A stretch of DNA of 64,000 nt, taken from the NCBI GenBank assembly GCA_008508345.1, contig QNGE01001249.1, positions 104,034-168,033 on the forward strand, written 5' to 3'. The notes under the pieces were generated by a model. That model was given only the letters and a program-made list of their open reading frames with translations. It did not search any database and was not told where the DNA came from. Source of the DNA: Paragonimus westermani. Taxonomy: Eukaryota; Platyhelminthes; Trematoda; Plagiorchiida; Troglotrematidae. This document shows, one piece after another, positions 11,531 to 25,449 of the stretch; position 1 is the first letter of the stretch; every line of letters begins with the position of its first letter. The translations under genes and the position numbers were made by a program.

Positions 11531-14500
11531 TATAAGGATCAATTGCACTGGGTTGTGTGGTAGTCTATGGCTGTCTCCACCCTTGATCTGTCAGATTGAT
11601 ACCCGATCCAAGAAGGCAACTGTGCGTGGGCTATGAGCAGAAACTTGTGCTCACCAGAGTGTATACTCAGCTAATGAGTAGTGATCATCATCACAATGCC
11701 CCCGAAATTGAAGATCGACACTGAAGTTTGAAGCTGGTCATGTACGCCACACTCTGTCGACACTAAATGAAATATGTGGAATCATCCACTTATGTTTCAC
11801 GGAATGTAGGAAGGCTGGCGAACACCTGAACCCAGCAACAATTTGTCAACCGTTGCAAGCTTACGACAGTCCATCGGACTTCAGTAACCAACTGGTCAGC
11901 GGGTTTGCCAATAAGACTCATTAAATATGCCTCAAAAATGTCGTGCAACTAATTCTGCGATGCGCCAATGGTGATCCTGCAAGCATCAGTTCCATCCATT
12001 CACATTAATGAGATGTGATCGTGTCTTTCAACAGCACAGTCAACAGCGATTTGGAAGTGACTATTTCCGACGTCTTTAGCTTAGTTCCATTTCAATAGGG
12101 CTCCTTCTTTTGGCACAGAGAAGCCAACTGGCAATAACCTGTCTGTGCAGATTTCAATACGACTAAAACTTTTAATTTTGCTTGCTAATGATGTTTGTTG
12201 TCAGTTAGTTCAACAGAATCACGCGGAGTGGCATATTCGAGATATGTTTATAACCAGGCAAATCTCATTGAGATGGTACCGTATGAGAGTGTCGCAGTGT
12301 GGACTAGTCATTCCATACCATTTGTGCCGTCGTGGAAGCCAGGATGCTGATTTATTGTGGGGTTTGTTTGGAACTAACTCTTACCTTCATCATTTCCTTC
12401 CCAGACTTTTTTGACGCTTGCAAAATTTTTCACTCGCCATACTCTTTCTCTGTAGTGCTCCATTGCCATTTATGGAGAGATTAAGAACTGTGTAAAAGCT
12501 ATCCAATATTGGTACATTATTTTTGCATATTTGTAGCATCCTCGTACACTGTCACATTGCGAGTACTGGAACAATGTGCAGAATAAGTCTTTGTGTGTTC
12601 CATATGTACTTGTTATTACTCGTGAACGTCCGATAGCATGGCTATTTGAAATTCTACATCTTCTAGGATGTATTCAACAAGTTCGTATTCGATGTGCAGA
12701 TGAAAATTACTTTTAAAAAAATTGTTTGAATATGACCTGTTTAATGTTGCCCAGTAATTTGCATGCGACATTTTTTCTCTCTCTGTCTCAGGCTCAGTGG
12801 ATTCGATACATCTCTCGAGAAATTATTGACATATTCTCTAAAACCTCAGTAAACCGCGGAATCTCAGAAAGTGGTTGAATTTGCAAAATTCTATACTTGA
12901 AATGTATTTTTTAGCTTGGAATGAAGGAGAAGTTTCTTGCTTGTTGTTTTTCACATCTAAGCTATAATGATGACTGCCATCATGTCTGATTCAAGCGGCC
13001 AAGTAGCTTTCATTTCAGCTGTCACTTTTCATCAGTTATTGCCGTTCATGTGTGATCGAGTTTCACGCAGTAGTGGACGGTACTGACCACCAAAACGACT
13101 ACGTGCTTGTGGCGGGTTTCACCTCATGGGCAAGGAAAAATGCATACGGTAAGGTAGGGCATTGCTTAAAAAAATTTTCAGGAAGGGTCAGTCAGTTAAG
13201 CTTCGGCTTTCTTGGTACCTATAAAACAGATTGCATCTGCTAGCTATTTTATAGCTCATTCAGACAAATTCCACAAATTAGTCACAATGAGTAAATAAAC
13301 ATGAGGAGAGGCATGGCTTTATCATTCGTTTGCTCACTCATGGTATTGGTGTCCCATAATTGAGGTCTGTACAGGCATACTCACATATGCATCACTCTGC
13401 ATCGGGCTTTCTCAGCCGCTGTCTATAAAAGAAAATCAGACTATAATGAGTCAGCATGGAAGGATCAAAGAATATTGAGACTAGTATCGGCAGATAAATG
13501 GACTTGACTTTGATAGAAGTCATACTGTTTTGAACTCAAAATAACTGAAGTGGAAACCAGCATTCGAATCCGTAAGTATAGGCATTAGTCATCATTGCAG
13601 GAACCAAAATCCAATTTGTTTTGACTAGACACGGAATTTTCAACAGTCAGTTTTACTTAGTTTCTTTACCGAAGCAGCAAAATAATAACGTCTGTCAGGA
13701 TATTAAAAATTATCTCAAATTCTTGTTTAATCCGTTAAAAACTCAAGGGAAAAAATGTTTTTACGACTTCCACACTGTTACTAACAAGCAATGACATATG
13801 TTTCCTAATCTTAGGAAACGGAATCTTCCTAAAAAAACACTTTTGGTCGCTTCGACCTCGGGAATTACTTAGGATTATTTCGGTATTTTTGACAGGTTTG
13901 TGCAGTTGCGGGAAAATTGTATGAAGTAACTTTCTAATAATTCGTCTGAAATTAATAGCATAATTTTTTAGATTTGTTTATGCAACAAACAGTTGACGTT
14001 CTTCAAGTGTGTTCAACAAGTGAGTGAACAAAAAGTTTCTAGGCCATGTGTCCGGTGGTGGTGGTGAACATATAGTAGACTTGACTGACAACTTTTTTAC
14101 GTGGATTGTTGAAACTGTGAAAAATAGGCCAGCAAAACTATTAGGTTTTTCCCTTACGTGTATAAACATATAGGCAAATTATATACTGATTTACCGTGGT
14201 GTACACGAACATTACACTTGATATATTGCGTGTATAAGCAATTTCAGGTGATATAGTGAAATCGATGAACACACAGAGGCTCATCTTAGCTTTCAAAGTG
14301 TTAAAATGTTGTTTAACACGTCATGCATTATCGAGAAAAGAACATTGCACGTTTGTTATTCCTAATGGTTCCCGGGACTTGCAAGCCCTCTAATTGTTGG
14401 TGTTTCGTTACAAAGCTCGTTTCATTCCATAATGATAGTCAGCGTGAATGTAGGACAAAGTAAACAGTTAAAACAACGAAGCCCCTAGTTACTGCAGTTG

Positions 14501-14859
14501 GTAAACTTTTTCAATTTTGTTTTTAATGTTTAAATGCCCTTTTACTATTGGTGCATAGCACCGCACCTCTGATTTTACTTTGTACTGATTGTGGTTTCAA
14601 GTGAATGCAATGTGCTTTACAGTACGCTAGGTTACTAATCATCGTATATAAATAAAATACACACCTCACAATCGAGTTTGTGAATAATCGAGAAGATTGT
14701 GTGAATCTTGTTTTTGAAACAACACTGGTTGTACTCATTGTTCTTTTCGTTTTTACTGCATACTACTACTCCTTAACGTTGTTAAACTAGTAACTTAGTG
14801 ATACAGAAATACAGTAGCGGTGTCATTTAAACACCACACACTTCGCCACAGTCCTTGCA
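11531..14859. other. No gene recognised; possible 5' part of the non-LTR element
   Basis: Bases 11.53-12.4 kb are less AT-rich than the rest and may be the 5' end of the retrotransposon to the left, but I found no ORF1 motif. From 12.4 to 14.86 kb only chance-length ORFs are seen. Confidence 0.4.
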
Positions 14860-15035
14860 TTCAGTTAAGTCTTTCGGCCAACTCACTTCGTGAGAAAGCA
14901 CTGGACTTGAGTTCTGTTCTTATTAGAACTCACCAGTCGTGCATATCTTTGTCCGAGCTGGGGTTTCCACGGGGACCCCCATGTTCATGAGGTAAGCTGG
15001 TTAACCACTTAAAAGAAAACCGGTCCACACTCCAT
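14860..15035 (-). repeat. Hammerhead-bearing SINE, copy 1 (diverged)
   Basis: On the minus strand the order is a box A-like TGGTTAACCAGC, a CTCATGAA block, a variable 40-bp segment, then a degenerate hammerhead at 14942-14898. The arrangement matches the copies at 34.56 and 55.96 kb. It is more diverged than they are, and its upstream part, the cgtgcctagtgtgaggtc block, is not evident. Confidence 0.5.
14898..14942 (-). ncRNA. Degenerate hammerhead ribozyme
   Basis: Minus-strand reading: stem I strand GCAC, core CTGGTGA (consensus CTGANGA, so one core A is lost), stem II GTTCT-AATA-AGAAC, then AGAAC where GAAAC is expected, TCAAGTC, and GTGC closing stem I. The length, 45 nt, equals that of the intact copy. 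Compared with that copy the second stem II pair is T-A instead of C-G, a double change that keeps pairing. The core substitutions make cleavage unlikely. Confidence 0.45.
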
Positions 15036-17288
15036 GGCCAGCAACAAAAACGTTTGCTAGGATGAACTGCGAGAGATAAACGTTATTTTTTTTGGAGGGT
15101 GCTTTGAAATGGTTGTTCATCTATAGTTTTGTTAGAAGCAAAATCTTCACCTCACCAACTAATCACCTCATCCCCAATGTCTAGTTTAAACTTATGATTA
15201 TCGCTGTTGCAATATATGGAGACACCCTGTGGACCGGTGAGTCAGCGAATTTAATAATCGTTGAAGTACGCAATTCCATTAGAACTCCGGTTCACCACTA
15301 AACGAATGATAGGTACTGGTCTTCAAAACAGACGACCTAACCTCGAAAATCCAGCGTTTGTTCACCCTTTTAATTGCTTCTACCTCATAGTAGAATATAC
15401 CTGTCGAGCGATGAGACACTTGTTGAAACGGATTAAAAACTGTCGTTCTGTTTCGATCACCAAGGACTTCATAATCAATCAATAATACGATCCTGTCATG
15501 TCTTGATGAAAACAATTACGTGATAGACAGATCTATTACGCAAACTCTCATCAATCGCATGACGTGTGACATACACACTACTGAAGCAATTAATTATTTT
15601 GCTGCGACTGTTGGGGTTTTAATGTAATCGCAATAATTGCACATTTTCCATCTGGTTTGTAAATGCATGCTTTTCTCACAGAGTATTTTGGTGTTCACTT
15701 TTCAATTTTGTACACCATTGAGAGCGCAAAAAACGGATTCACCTTACAAAATACGCGTCCTCCGTATAAGTTGAAAATGGATGTGCGGTACAGAATGTTT
15801 AGCCTCCCAATAAATCTACTACGCTTAAGTCAATCAACCTAATAGATCAACCTAGAGGCTCTTAGCCGCAGTAGAATCAATCAGTTCTAAACGAAATAAC
15901 TAGTTCTCCAAAGTGTCCTGCTTTGCTTGACCTGGAGTGATTCAGACACCCCTCTTACTTGGTCCCACGCAAGTTGTTTGGCTCACCAATGGGACGTAGA
16001 CCTATCCTTTGTTTATAACAGGTGCAGAGAGTGAGTTCCGGTTTGTCTAACTAGATGACTTGTTACAATTGCACTTTCTTCTATATCTGTGTTTCTCCGG
16101 TGATGAATCGTTGAAGACACAATTTCGTGATGTTCTATTCCTTCGACTGAGCGAGAGTTCACATGTTTCACTGTAATTTTTCACATTACCAATGATAATT
16201 TACTGGAACAAGAAGTGTTGGGTGATTTCGCGACTGTTTATTTAATGACTACCTGCATACATAGTCGTCGTACGCTTTAATGGACGCAACGTCACCCAAC
16301 CCACTGTTAATGTGTGCGTGGTTACAGTCATTATATCTTTTGAATGTCATTGTTCTCATACGATCGTAATGAAAACACCCTAATTAGGCCTTTGAGGTAA
16401 GCGGAAATAATACGTCCTGGTTATTTGTTAACAAAAGTAAAATCGTAGACGCACGTTGTGAGTTCATTTGAGCATCTCGCATGATGTTTCAAAAGCTAGA
16501 GATGATGAGAATGAGAAAATGATTGTTCTGCTTATAGAGAAAAGCTTCTAACTATGCATCTTCTAAACGCCAGGATAATCCGTGAAGAGGCAGAAGATGT
16601 ACTGGTCAATGATGAACGTGAACACCATTGGCAGGCTACCATGATTAGAGGCGCCATCCAGCCGGACTGATTCAAAATGAGTGAAAAAAGGACCAAGGAA
16701 AAGAATTTCCGCCATCGATTCATCATATACATTTATTACGAATAACTACGTGTGTGATTGTAGTAACTGATTCAGATGGCGCAGACCTTACAACCTGAAG
16801 AATGGACTGATGCTGTTGGAGGTCATATCCGTAAGCATGCACCACCGGGGTTCTAATTCTCTCATTCAATTTGTCTAAAATAAGTTGCCATTAATCTTTT
16901 GTACACAAATATGTCACTAATATCACAATCTACGGTCTAAGATGCGTCTCATAACTCAGGCTATTAGCAGCTAAAATTTAGACGAGGTAAACATTTTTGA
17001 TGTTTTGTGATGCAATTGTTCCATCTCTAACCCATCGCTTACCCATTTAGTAGCACCAATCATGCTGAACATTTGTGTGGTCTAATTGCCTTGGCTTGAC
17101 TGTATTATGTGTTTCACTTTGGTTCTTGCGATAGACAACTAGAACTGTAAAGGTGTACCTAAACAGACACTTGAAATCGTGTCCGTGAGATTGGCAATCG
17201 TTTTGTCGATGACCTAACTGCGAACACAACCAAACTACTTAATAAAAAATACGGCTACGTTCATCTAAGTTGCCAGGCGTCTCAAAAA
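15036..17288. other. No gene recognised
   Basis: Two short ORFs near 16.54-16.67 and 16.78-16.83 kb have protein-like composition (IIREEAEDVLVNDEREHHW; MAQTLQPEEWTDAV). The second is flanked by CAG and GTAAGC, but they are too short to call. No repeat was recognised. Confidence 0.4.
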
Positions 17289-17489
17289 TTAACACCGTAA
17301 AGGCCCTGTTAACCCTGACTTGTTATACTGCACACCCGGTATCCTCATTCGCATCACAACCTGACTTCTGTGAAGCTGAGCAGCAATTGTTCGACTCGTA
17401 TTAGGTGGTTTCATCTTTCTGCCGTCCAAAGCCACTCCGATTTGATCATGACGTTTATCTCTGTGTAAGCATTTTTTCGTCGGGACCAT
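17289..17489 (-). pseudogene. Possible Tc1-like transposase N-terminal fragment
   Basis: A 66-codon minus-strand ORF contains SRTIAAQLHRSQVV followed by a Y-N-x-S-G spacing. This resembles the helix-turn-helix of Tc1-family transposases, where an RxIAxxLxRSxxVV helix precedes a P-x-x-Y-G segment. No DDE catalytic domain could be recovered downstream (17.29-17.0 kb) and no terminal inverted repeats were seen. The similarity is short and could be chance. Confidence 0.25.
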
Positions 17490-20400
17490 TCAAAAGGTTG
17501 CTTGGCTGGGATTTCTCTGTTAATTGGCAAAGTGTACAAATAGACATTTCTAAAACAGTTCATCCATTTTCCTCGGTCAACTTGTATTGAACTTTTTAGA
17601 CATCATAAAAAAGATCATAATCAGTTGTCAACACAACCTATGCCAGATTTCTTAAATTCATTTTTTGAACTCTTAATTACCGGTTGCTTACCGAAATACA
17701 ATAACAGAATTAGTACACTTTGCATTGAACAAAATAACCGTTATCAGAATATTTGCTTCGGAGAAAAATTCAGCTTTGTAATTTCGAATACGGTACTGAC
17801 ATCACTAGCAAAATCTGGTCCCGGTGCCTGCCTACGAAAGTACATTCACGTTCACCATAAACTCGGCAGTCGAACGTCTTAATCGCACAGAACTTGACAA
17901 TCGGATATTTCAGTTTGCCGTGCATCATATCTACTTACTTGAGGTCGATTTAAGCAAATTCTGCCAGATATCGACGCATCCGGTATGGGAAAAAAGAAAG
18001 CGAGATTTTTGTTAAGATGGTCATCGTAAACTCGAACAATATATGCGAACAAAAAGTCGAGTTGAAAATGAGGACAGAATCGAACCTATAAAAAATATCA
18101 GGGTTGTGTATAACACTAATTTCCACTATACACTTCCTGTTGTCGAACCTGGTTTATCGTTAGTGTCTAATAACTCCACTATCAGCCTTCACGAGTTACG
18201 GCGGCCTTAGTCTGGAAGAATGCTATCACCAGTTATACCTATCATATTGGTATAATTTTCCATATATAACTTTACTCCAGGTGTTTACAGTACTGATGAA
18301 AGACATTCAGCACGTCAGTGAACTAGATAAGATAAGCAGTGCGTAATTCAAAATGTCAAGTCCATGCATTTTTACAACACTGGGTGAGTTGGTTCATTCG
18401 GTGCAACCAAATATTCGCTGTTGTACTTCACCGTTTTGCGGCTAAGTTGGTAAATGTGAACAAAGTAATTGACGGCCGAGTAGTAGAAGACGGCTTACAT
18501 CCCCCACTATGCACACCCTTTTCCACCGGAAAAGAATCTCTGTGCTATCGGAGGTAACTCGATTATGACTTCGAAAGTAGTATGTGAGATTATTACTTAT
18601 GTGAAAATCTCCCTCTTGCCATTAGCTAGATTTTTATGTAATTCCATGCTTTAGCTATTCTGGTTTCTAATCAGAATCACTGACAAGTTTCGACAGACCT
18701 CAGAAGAACGTTAATAAAAGTGAAGCTGACAAAGGTTCGCAATGTGTCTGATCAAGTATTTCCCATAAAACGATTAGCTGTAGCCTGGAGATTCCTAAAA
18801 CCTGAATGTCAACTTCAGTTTATATGACTGACGTCAGCTTGCACAAACTGAATATGTCATTGTTCGAACGAAGAGAACAAGTCTATTCACGCGGATTTGT
18901 TCTGTCCAAATATTAGTGTGGAGTTGTAAACTGTCTGCTTTTATATTCATTCATTCTACTCACGATGGCTCACTGAATTTTTCAATAACTCTTCATTGGA
19001 TTATAAAAAAATGTACCTAGAGAAACAAAGATTTAAGTTAAAAAAATGTGCAAGTCAGTTTGTTACAGATCTACAAAATTACAACACGTATGTACAGGAA
19101 AATGTTTCATCTATATATTACATGTATGCAACCTGCAAGACAAACCCGTGACGACATACCAGTCTATTGATCGACAGTCCACAAGATTACCTATTTCTTT
19201 CACTCGCTTTAATTGGCTCGTCAAAAGATCGACCGAAAATTAAATCATTAAGGTAAGTTAACTTTAATCCAGAGCCTTTTGTCATGCAATTTTGAGTAGC
19301 AGATTGACTGAAACTTTGGTGAAACCATTCATTTTTATCAGTATTTCAAGGTAAATTGGTGCTACAAAAATTACTGTATTTGAACTGACAAAGATTTTTT
19401 TACGGACGCATACTGTCTGTCGTTGTAGCCGAATATGTTGTTTAGTACCATACGGGAAAAGGATTGTTCAAATTTACACAAGGCATTCAGAATTCTAAGT
19501 GACTAAACGCACCCTAGCAAAATAGTCTATCGCTATACACATAGTTGCAACTTATAAACTCTATATGAGAAACCCGAATTACTCAATCAAAGTACCCGAT
19601 ATACGTAATGTTACCTATAACTAACAACGCATGTCTTGAGGTATATATATGATGCACATTACTCTATAAGCTTTATAGGCCCCGATATCGGGAATAAAGT
19701 ATATGACTCACTATCAAGTTACTATTAGATAATTTGTTCTCCTTCATTAAAAGTTTATTGTCTGCTTCAAGGATCCCCACTTTTAAGTGTTGGGAGTTTT
19801 TGAAATAAGCGCCAACGACAAAGGAATTTAGCGTGTTTGCTTTCCACCCCGTCTTATTCAGAACAGCAGGTTAAAAATTATAACAACTGTTCGTAAGTCT
19901 GAGTCTTTAGAATTCTCGAACGCAGTCGAATCAGAATACCGAATAATGCTGAATTTACATCAAACCGTTTTCTACACTAAACCCTTGTATGAACATCAGG
20001 AAAAAATTGTGGTAGTAACTTAAATGCACGAATAGTTACTTAATGATCAGACAAATTCTTGAGTCTGCATGATGCATGAAAGGAACATTTTGTGTCCCTT
20101 TGTTTTAGCTGTTCCCAAACGAATAAACTGGGTTTCAGAAATGCTTACTGCAGCCATAAAAATGATGATTTTGGGCAAGACGTTTCCTGTTATTCATCGC
20201 AAAATTTATCGGAACACAACAAATGCAAAATTCTTTCTCAGTGCGAGTCGGGAGCCTGCCGATGTGGAGAGTGTGGGCTGAACAATATGTAATATTTATG
20301 AAATTGCTGTTCTTGATCGTCAGCTCAGTCGGTCATGCTTCATGAAACAGTTAGTTTCCGCACGAACTAGTGTGATCGTAGTGGTCATGTTTTTGCGAAA

Positions 20401-22390
20401 TCAGAAAATCTTCGATTTACTTTAAGTCGGAGGTGAACAAATAATTTTTTTCTCAACAAACCGAATAAAGAAAGATTATCAACTCGATAACACTCTCTTT
20501 TGGACGTTTCCACGCGCAAATTTAAAACCAGTAAACTGATTCCGAGCACAGGAGAGTCTACAAATTGGGCAAAGCGAGCAAAGGCCCACCATTGTTAGTC
20601 ACCATCAATGGTTATTAAATAAGATTACTAGGGGTTGATCTAATTATCAAAAATGTAACTCAAAGATTAGAAAACGGTCAAATAAACGGCCTTTCGTATC
20701 GAAATCTGTTTCTGCTCATCAGCACATCACAGGTGGAAGAGGAAATGTCAGCTTTTAAAATCATTATTTGTCGGTTCGAATTCTCTTGCTAGTTCCGTTT
20801 TTCCGTATACTTGTGTGACGGAGTGTATAGGTGTGACCAAGTTATAGCTGAAGTAAACCAGTTTCGAAGGTGAGTGATGTCCAGCTGACAAATATTAGTC
20901 TTTCCGATAGTCGGAACAATGCCTTTCAAACCGAAAGCCTGATGCCTGGAAATGAGTCTAGAGAAGTGCGACGTCGGTCGAATATACTAGAATAAACCGT
21001 TCATTTAATAGTATAAATCTGGCTCAGAAAACCATCGTACGAGTAACAAAAATCTCACGACCTTTACTTGTTTGAATCCACTTGATGAGGCTGGTTGTTA
21101 GATATCGCTTTTTCACATTGTAACCCACTATAATGACTTTAATTTTTTGGAAAGCTTCAATGTACTATGAATTATTACTGCGAATGTTTCACAAGACAGC
21201 GCACTGCAATGCATGTGACTTGCAACAATGCTTATTCAACAACCTAGCCATCGTAGTAACAAGGTGCTTCAGATGTTTTCAGCTTTTACAAAGTTCCACA
21301 TTTTTCAGAACACAAGGAAATGTGTGAAAAGACCAAAACAAAAGGTGTTCCAGCATGTCAAAATGAAGCAGCCGAAAATATAAGCGCCTACCATCTCGGG
21401 AATCAAAGTAACACAACATCGTTGTGGGTGGCTTTTCTTTAAGAAGAAAAATTATAAATTTGAGTTTGTTTTCAACTTTTAATCTATTTTGTCAGTCATC
21501 TCTCACGTTTTTGAAGAGGCTGAGAAAAATCAACTCTGCTGGCAATGCTTTTGCTTCTGTGTAAACAAGCAAACGGATCAGCGGTTCAAGACTTTGAATT
21601 CCGTAAATATCTTTAAATAACATTACTGGCAAACACAGGCAATCGGTAGAGAACCTCTAACCTGAACTGTAAGGTAACAGCCAAATCCGGCGATCAGCTG
21701 TCCAGAAGACTAAAAAATTTCGAACCTTTTTTTCGAGTAAAGTCAAAATGATTTGAATTACGAAAACTGGTTTCTATCAGCTTTCCTTTTAATTAAGCAA
21801 TTACCTCAGTAAGAAAACTGTAACCCGTCAGAGAAATAGCAGTGCGTACCAAAAACGTGACTACCATAACTGTTGCTGGAGACGTTTGCCAAAACGCAAT
21901 TCACAGAGTCAAGCTTTTCGATGAAAAAAGTCATTCATTATATTTCTTAAAAGCCATTTCGTGCAGCTACTCTCTAACTGGTCCTTGCAGTTGACTAATG
22001 GCAAAATTTTGCAGCAACTTCTCCGAATTATGACAAAAAATCAACAGTAAACCAGGTTCTTTTTAACTCACTAAACAACTGAGTGAAGGGTGTTTAACAG
22101 CGAAAAGAAGTAGAAGCTGGCTAATCATGGGTTGCACATTCAAACAATTCATTATTTCTAGTTTGTGTAAGCCCAACCCTCGATAATTTCACTGTTGTAT
22201 CGCGAACAAATCACGATATTCAAGCACTCTGTGCTGAGCCCATCAGAGTTTGGTGTAACCTAAGAAACTCTCTGACTGACAACGTTTATCTGGCACGTAG
22301 CTCGCTCACAACCGTTTATTACGATCAGATACCATTCGGACTGATCGAAAAATATCATATCCAATTGGAAGCAGCTGTACACTATCATAA
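17490..22390. other. No gene recognised
   Basis: Only chance-length ORFs and AT-rich sequence are seen. A 12-bp perfect palindrome (CCCGATATCGGG) lies near 19.68 kb and is not otherwise remarkable. Confidence 0.5.
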
Positions 22391-23175
22391 AACCGAGTGC
22401 AATTTCTCCTACTGATGCTCAAGGTGGTCTACATGAAGATGCCAAATTCAGTTCAGGAACTTATTTCTAGGAAGTCTCAGTCCCCAACTAACGATTTATT
22501 ATTTATTGTTATATTTCAAAAACGCAACATTACTATACGCGTTTTCACTAGTCGCTACACCCAACAACGATTGAGAATAATAAGCGAAAAAATTAAACTT
22601 AAAAACCACGTCCCACCTGAAGTGCTGGCTATTGATGGAAAAAACCTGCCATTTTCATTCCAGGTTCAGCCCCAAACTGTCGGTCGTACTCGAAACGCTG
22701 GTAAAGTGAATTTGCAAAGATCCTCGTTACATACTTCACTCGTAGATGTATTTTCTATTAATTTGCATGGACTAGTTGAGAACCTCTCATCAGAGGCCGT
22801 TTTGTTTTACCCAGTTAGAATCAGTTTTTGTTAGGCTTCACTTTGAAGTCTCGCAGATTAGTCACCTCACCTCGTGAGCACGACAGCGAATTGACGTCCG
22901 CTTGGACCTATCGGAAGAGCTACTCTCTGCATTTGTTGACGAAGTCAGCCAGCTCAAAATAAACTTACCTATTTATCACACAACTTTTAGGATGCTTTTG
23001 CCCAAGGCGCATGCTGCACAATGTGGACTGCAAGGAGCTTGCGAAACAGAGGGGTGTAATTGAGCTTAAACTCGACAGAGCTTTCAAAATTGTTGTGATT
23101 GATGGGCGGGGATGCATGGTGGCAACGAAAGTCATCACTTTGCACACCAATATCTCTACGGGACGGCCAGCCTAA
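22391..23175 (+). CDS. Candidate coding block in three frames, unidentified
   Basis: Three adjacent plus-strand segments have protein-like composition. Segment 1 (22391-22834) is about 147 codons and includes EKIKLKNHVPPEVLAIDGK. Segment 2 (22878-23055) is in another frame and includes LDLSEELLSAFVDEVSQLK. Segment 3 (about 22992-23175) is in a third frame, includes ELAKQRGVIELKLDRAF and VVIDGRGCMVATK, and follows a good 3' splice site (caacttttag at 22981-22990). They could be exons of one gene or one frameshifted old coding sequence. No clean donor joins segment 1 to segment 2, and I recognise no family. Confidence 0.3.
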
Positions 23176-25449
23176 CAGTACTGCACTCGTGATGAGACAG
23201 GTTCGCTATCAGCTACAGATTTCCCTCTTTCATGAGTGTACGACCGGAAGTCAGTATGGATATATGAAGCCTCCTGAATAAAAAAATTGCGCTGATCTCA
23301 AAAGTATGTCAACAACGAACACAAATACAACCAACCTTCGTGATGGAGAATTCTCGCTAATACAAACTAGCTAGGCGGTAACTGCATTTTCTGCAGTCAA
23401 TAATCGAACATTCTTCACAATTAAGTCTGAAAGGCACGTATGAAATGGGTGGCATCATGCAGAACGATAAGCGGAAAAGAAACATTATTTTCTTCCTGGA
23501 GGCAAATTTGTTGTTCGTCAGTGTTTGATAAGAGGAGCCAGCCAACTTCTCTAAGAATCTCGGCCTGCTTATCTGGACGCATAATTTAGTTCAGCGTTCT
23601 TTAAAAATTCGCAGTTGCTTGTGGTCTATAGACAACGGGGACTAGATGATTCTGAACATATCACCTTAAAGCCCTCTCTCGTGGAACGCAGCAAGACGCC
23701 ACGAGCTATTCATTCACTCTGGAAATGACGGAAGCAAATGTTAACAACCTCCTCTTTACAATTATCGTAATCTCCGAAATTTTGTAACCTTGTCCGATTC
23801 ACACTGTGAAATTTGTTGTTTATGAGAATTAATATTCTATGGGTGGATTTTCCTCACCTTGACTCAAGTTAGTTAGCAGAAGGAAAGAAAAGATTTGAAA
23901 ACTAGAAGATTGTACACTAGGGAACGCCATTTCAAAATCTATCGGATGTAACATAATTCTTCAGATTCAAGGTAGGCTAACTTATTGCTGGATAACGAAA
24001 GCCACCGTGAGACTGTCCAAAGTATGACGAAAGTGGGCTGACTGAAGTCTGTGGCTGGTTGCTGGTATGTGAAAAAGCTCATCTACAACCCCGAAATGTC
24101 AATCATTAGCTCGGTCTCAGCTCCCACAGAGTTATTTTACTGATTCGTCCAATTCCACGGATACCCTTACTGTTTTTAAAGAAGCAGTTGGGTTGAGGTC
24201 CAGTAAAGTCTGGGCTTACCGGATATTTTTTCCGAAAAACAGTATTTAACCTTCAGTCAAAACTTTAGCCGAGTTACTCACTCGACGTTTTAGGAAAAGT
24301 AAACTTGCCGACTTCTAGAGGGTGGGATATAAACACCTCTTCAGTAAGAAAAAGCCATGGTTTTTCCGATCTTTCTCAAGTCTGCAACACTGATGACTTT
24401 CAAAAGACTAATTCTCGCTTAGATGGAACCCAAAGAAAATACCACATACTCTGATAACCTCTCACCTTGTCCCTCACACTTCAGTGTTGAGGCTGCAATT
24501 TATTCTGCTGTCTTAACCTGATGAAACTACCAGACGTTCTTTAGCTAACAGCGATATGTTTGGAAACTTTGATGTAGATTTTAACCTAGATCCCTGATGA
24601 TTCTGAATTACAAATAAAAATCAACAATCTCTTACTTGACCACTTCACGAATCCTATTCAAATTATTATCTTGTGGCGGCCAAGCCTCGTCGTCACTCAT
24701 TGGTTTCAGTGTTCTGCATGTTACGTGTATCCCCGTTTTTATTCTCATTTCATATCTCTCTTACATCACATCACAGTGTTGTGATTAATTTTGCGGATAG
24801 TTTAAAGACAATCAACAAACACCCGGCTTGATCTTCTGGATCTATCCCACTGTACAGTTTTTTCGAACTGCTACGCTGGGTGGAGCCTCCGGGTTTCTCT
24901 TTAGGTGCCTGATGAAACGTCAATATTGATAGTGACATTCTCAGTGCACGTTTGGCTAGCTGAGTACCTAAGACGACAACACCTTGGAATCTGTTTGTTG
25001 ATTAGCCACAAGTTACTTTGAGTAAAAACAATGATTTATCATTTCCTGTCACTGCTAGTCTCACCACATCCCAGTTACCTCACTTATCATGTAACATGTA
25101 AAGTTGGCCATCATTGCACATCCGTTGATCGAGGGACTCAGTAGTGCCTATTTGCTTTCTCATCTGGCATATTGTTCACCAGTCGTCTTCTCGAAGTGTT
25201 TTACGGAACTGTACATTTTGCTGGATAACCGAAACTTTTACAGCGTTGTAGCATTAATATCAACAAAGTAATTTTTTAGTTGTAATCATATCCATCATTT
25301 TGTAATGTACGAATCTTAAGTAACCACTGTTTTATCTGATGTAGCTCACCCTACTCAACTGGAACTTCGTGAATATACTTCTATATCTTCCGCTAGATCT
25401 TGCGTTTCTTCCGTTATTTTTTTATACGTTGACCTCCATACGAATCCAG
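23176..25449. other. No gene recognised
   Basis: No ORF with distinctive composition and no repeat I could match elsewhere in the window. Confidence 0.45.

Noticed and set aside
16540..16830. Two short exon-like frames (IIREEAEDVLVNDEREHHW; MAQTLQPEEWTDAV with flanking CAG and GTAAGC).
   Set aside because: Very short, no shared frame, no recognised family; the splice signals could occur by chance.
17047..17489. Complete Tc1/mariner transposon.
   Set aside because: Only a short helix-turn-helix-like match; no DDE domain and no terminal inverted repeats found.
20715..20745. Minus-strand CTGATGAGCAGAAAC resembles a hammerhead core.
   Set aside because: The spacer between core parts is too short to form stem II, and stems I and III are absent.
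24906..24925. CCTGATGAAACGTC resembles a hammerhead core joined to GAAAC.
   Set aside because: No stem II between the two core parts and no pairing flanks.
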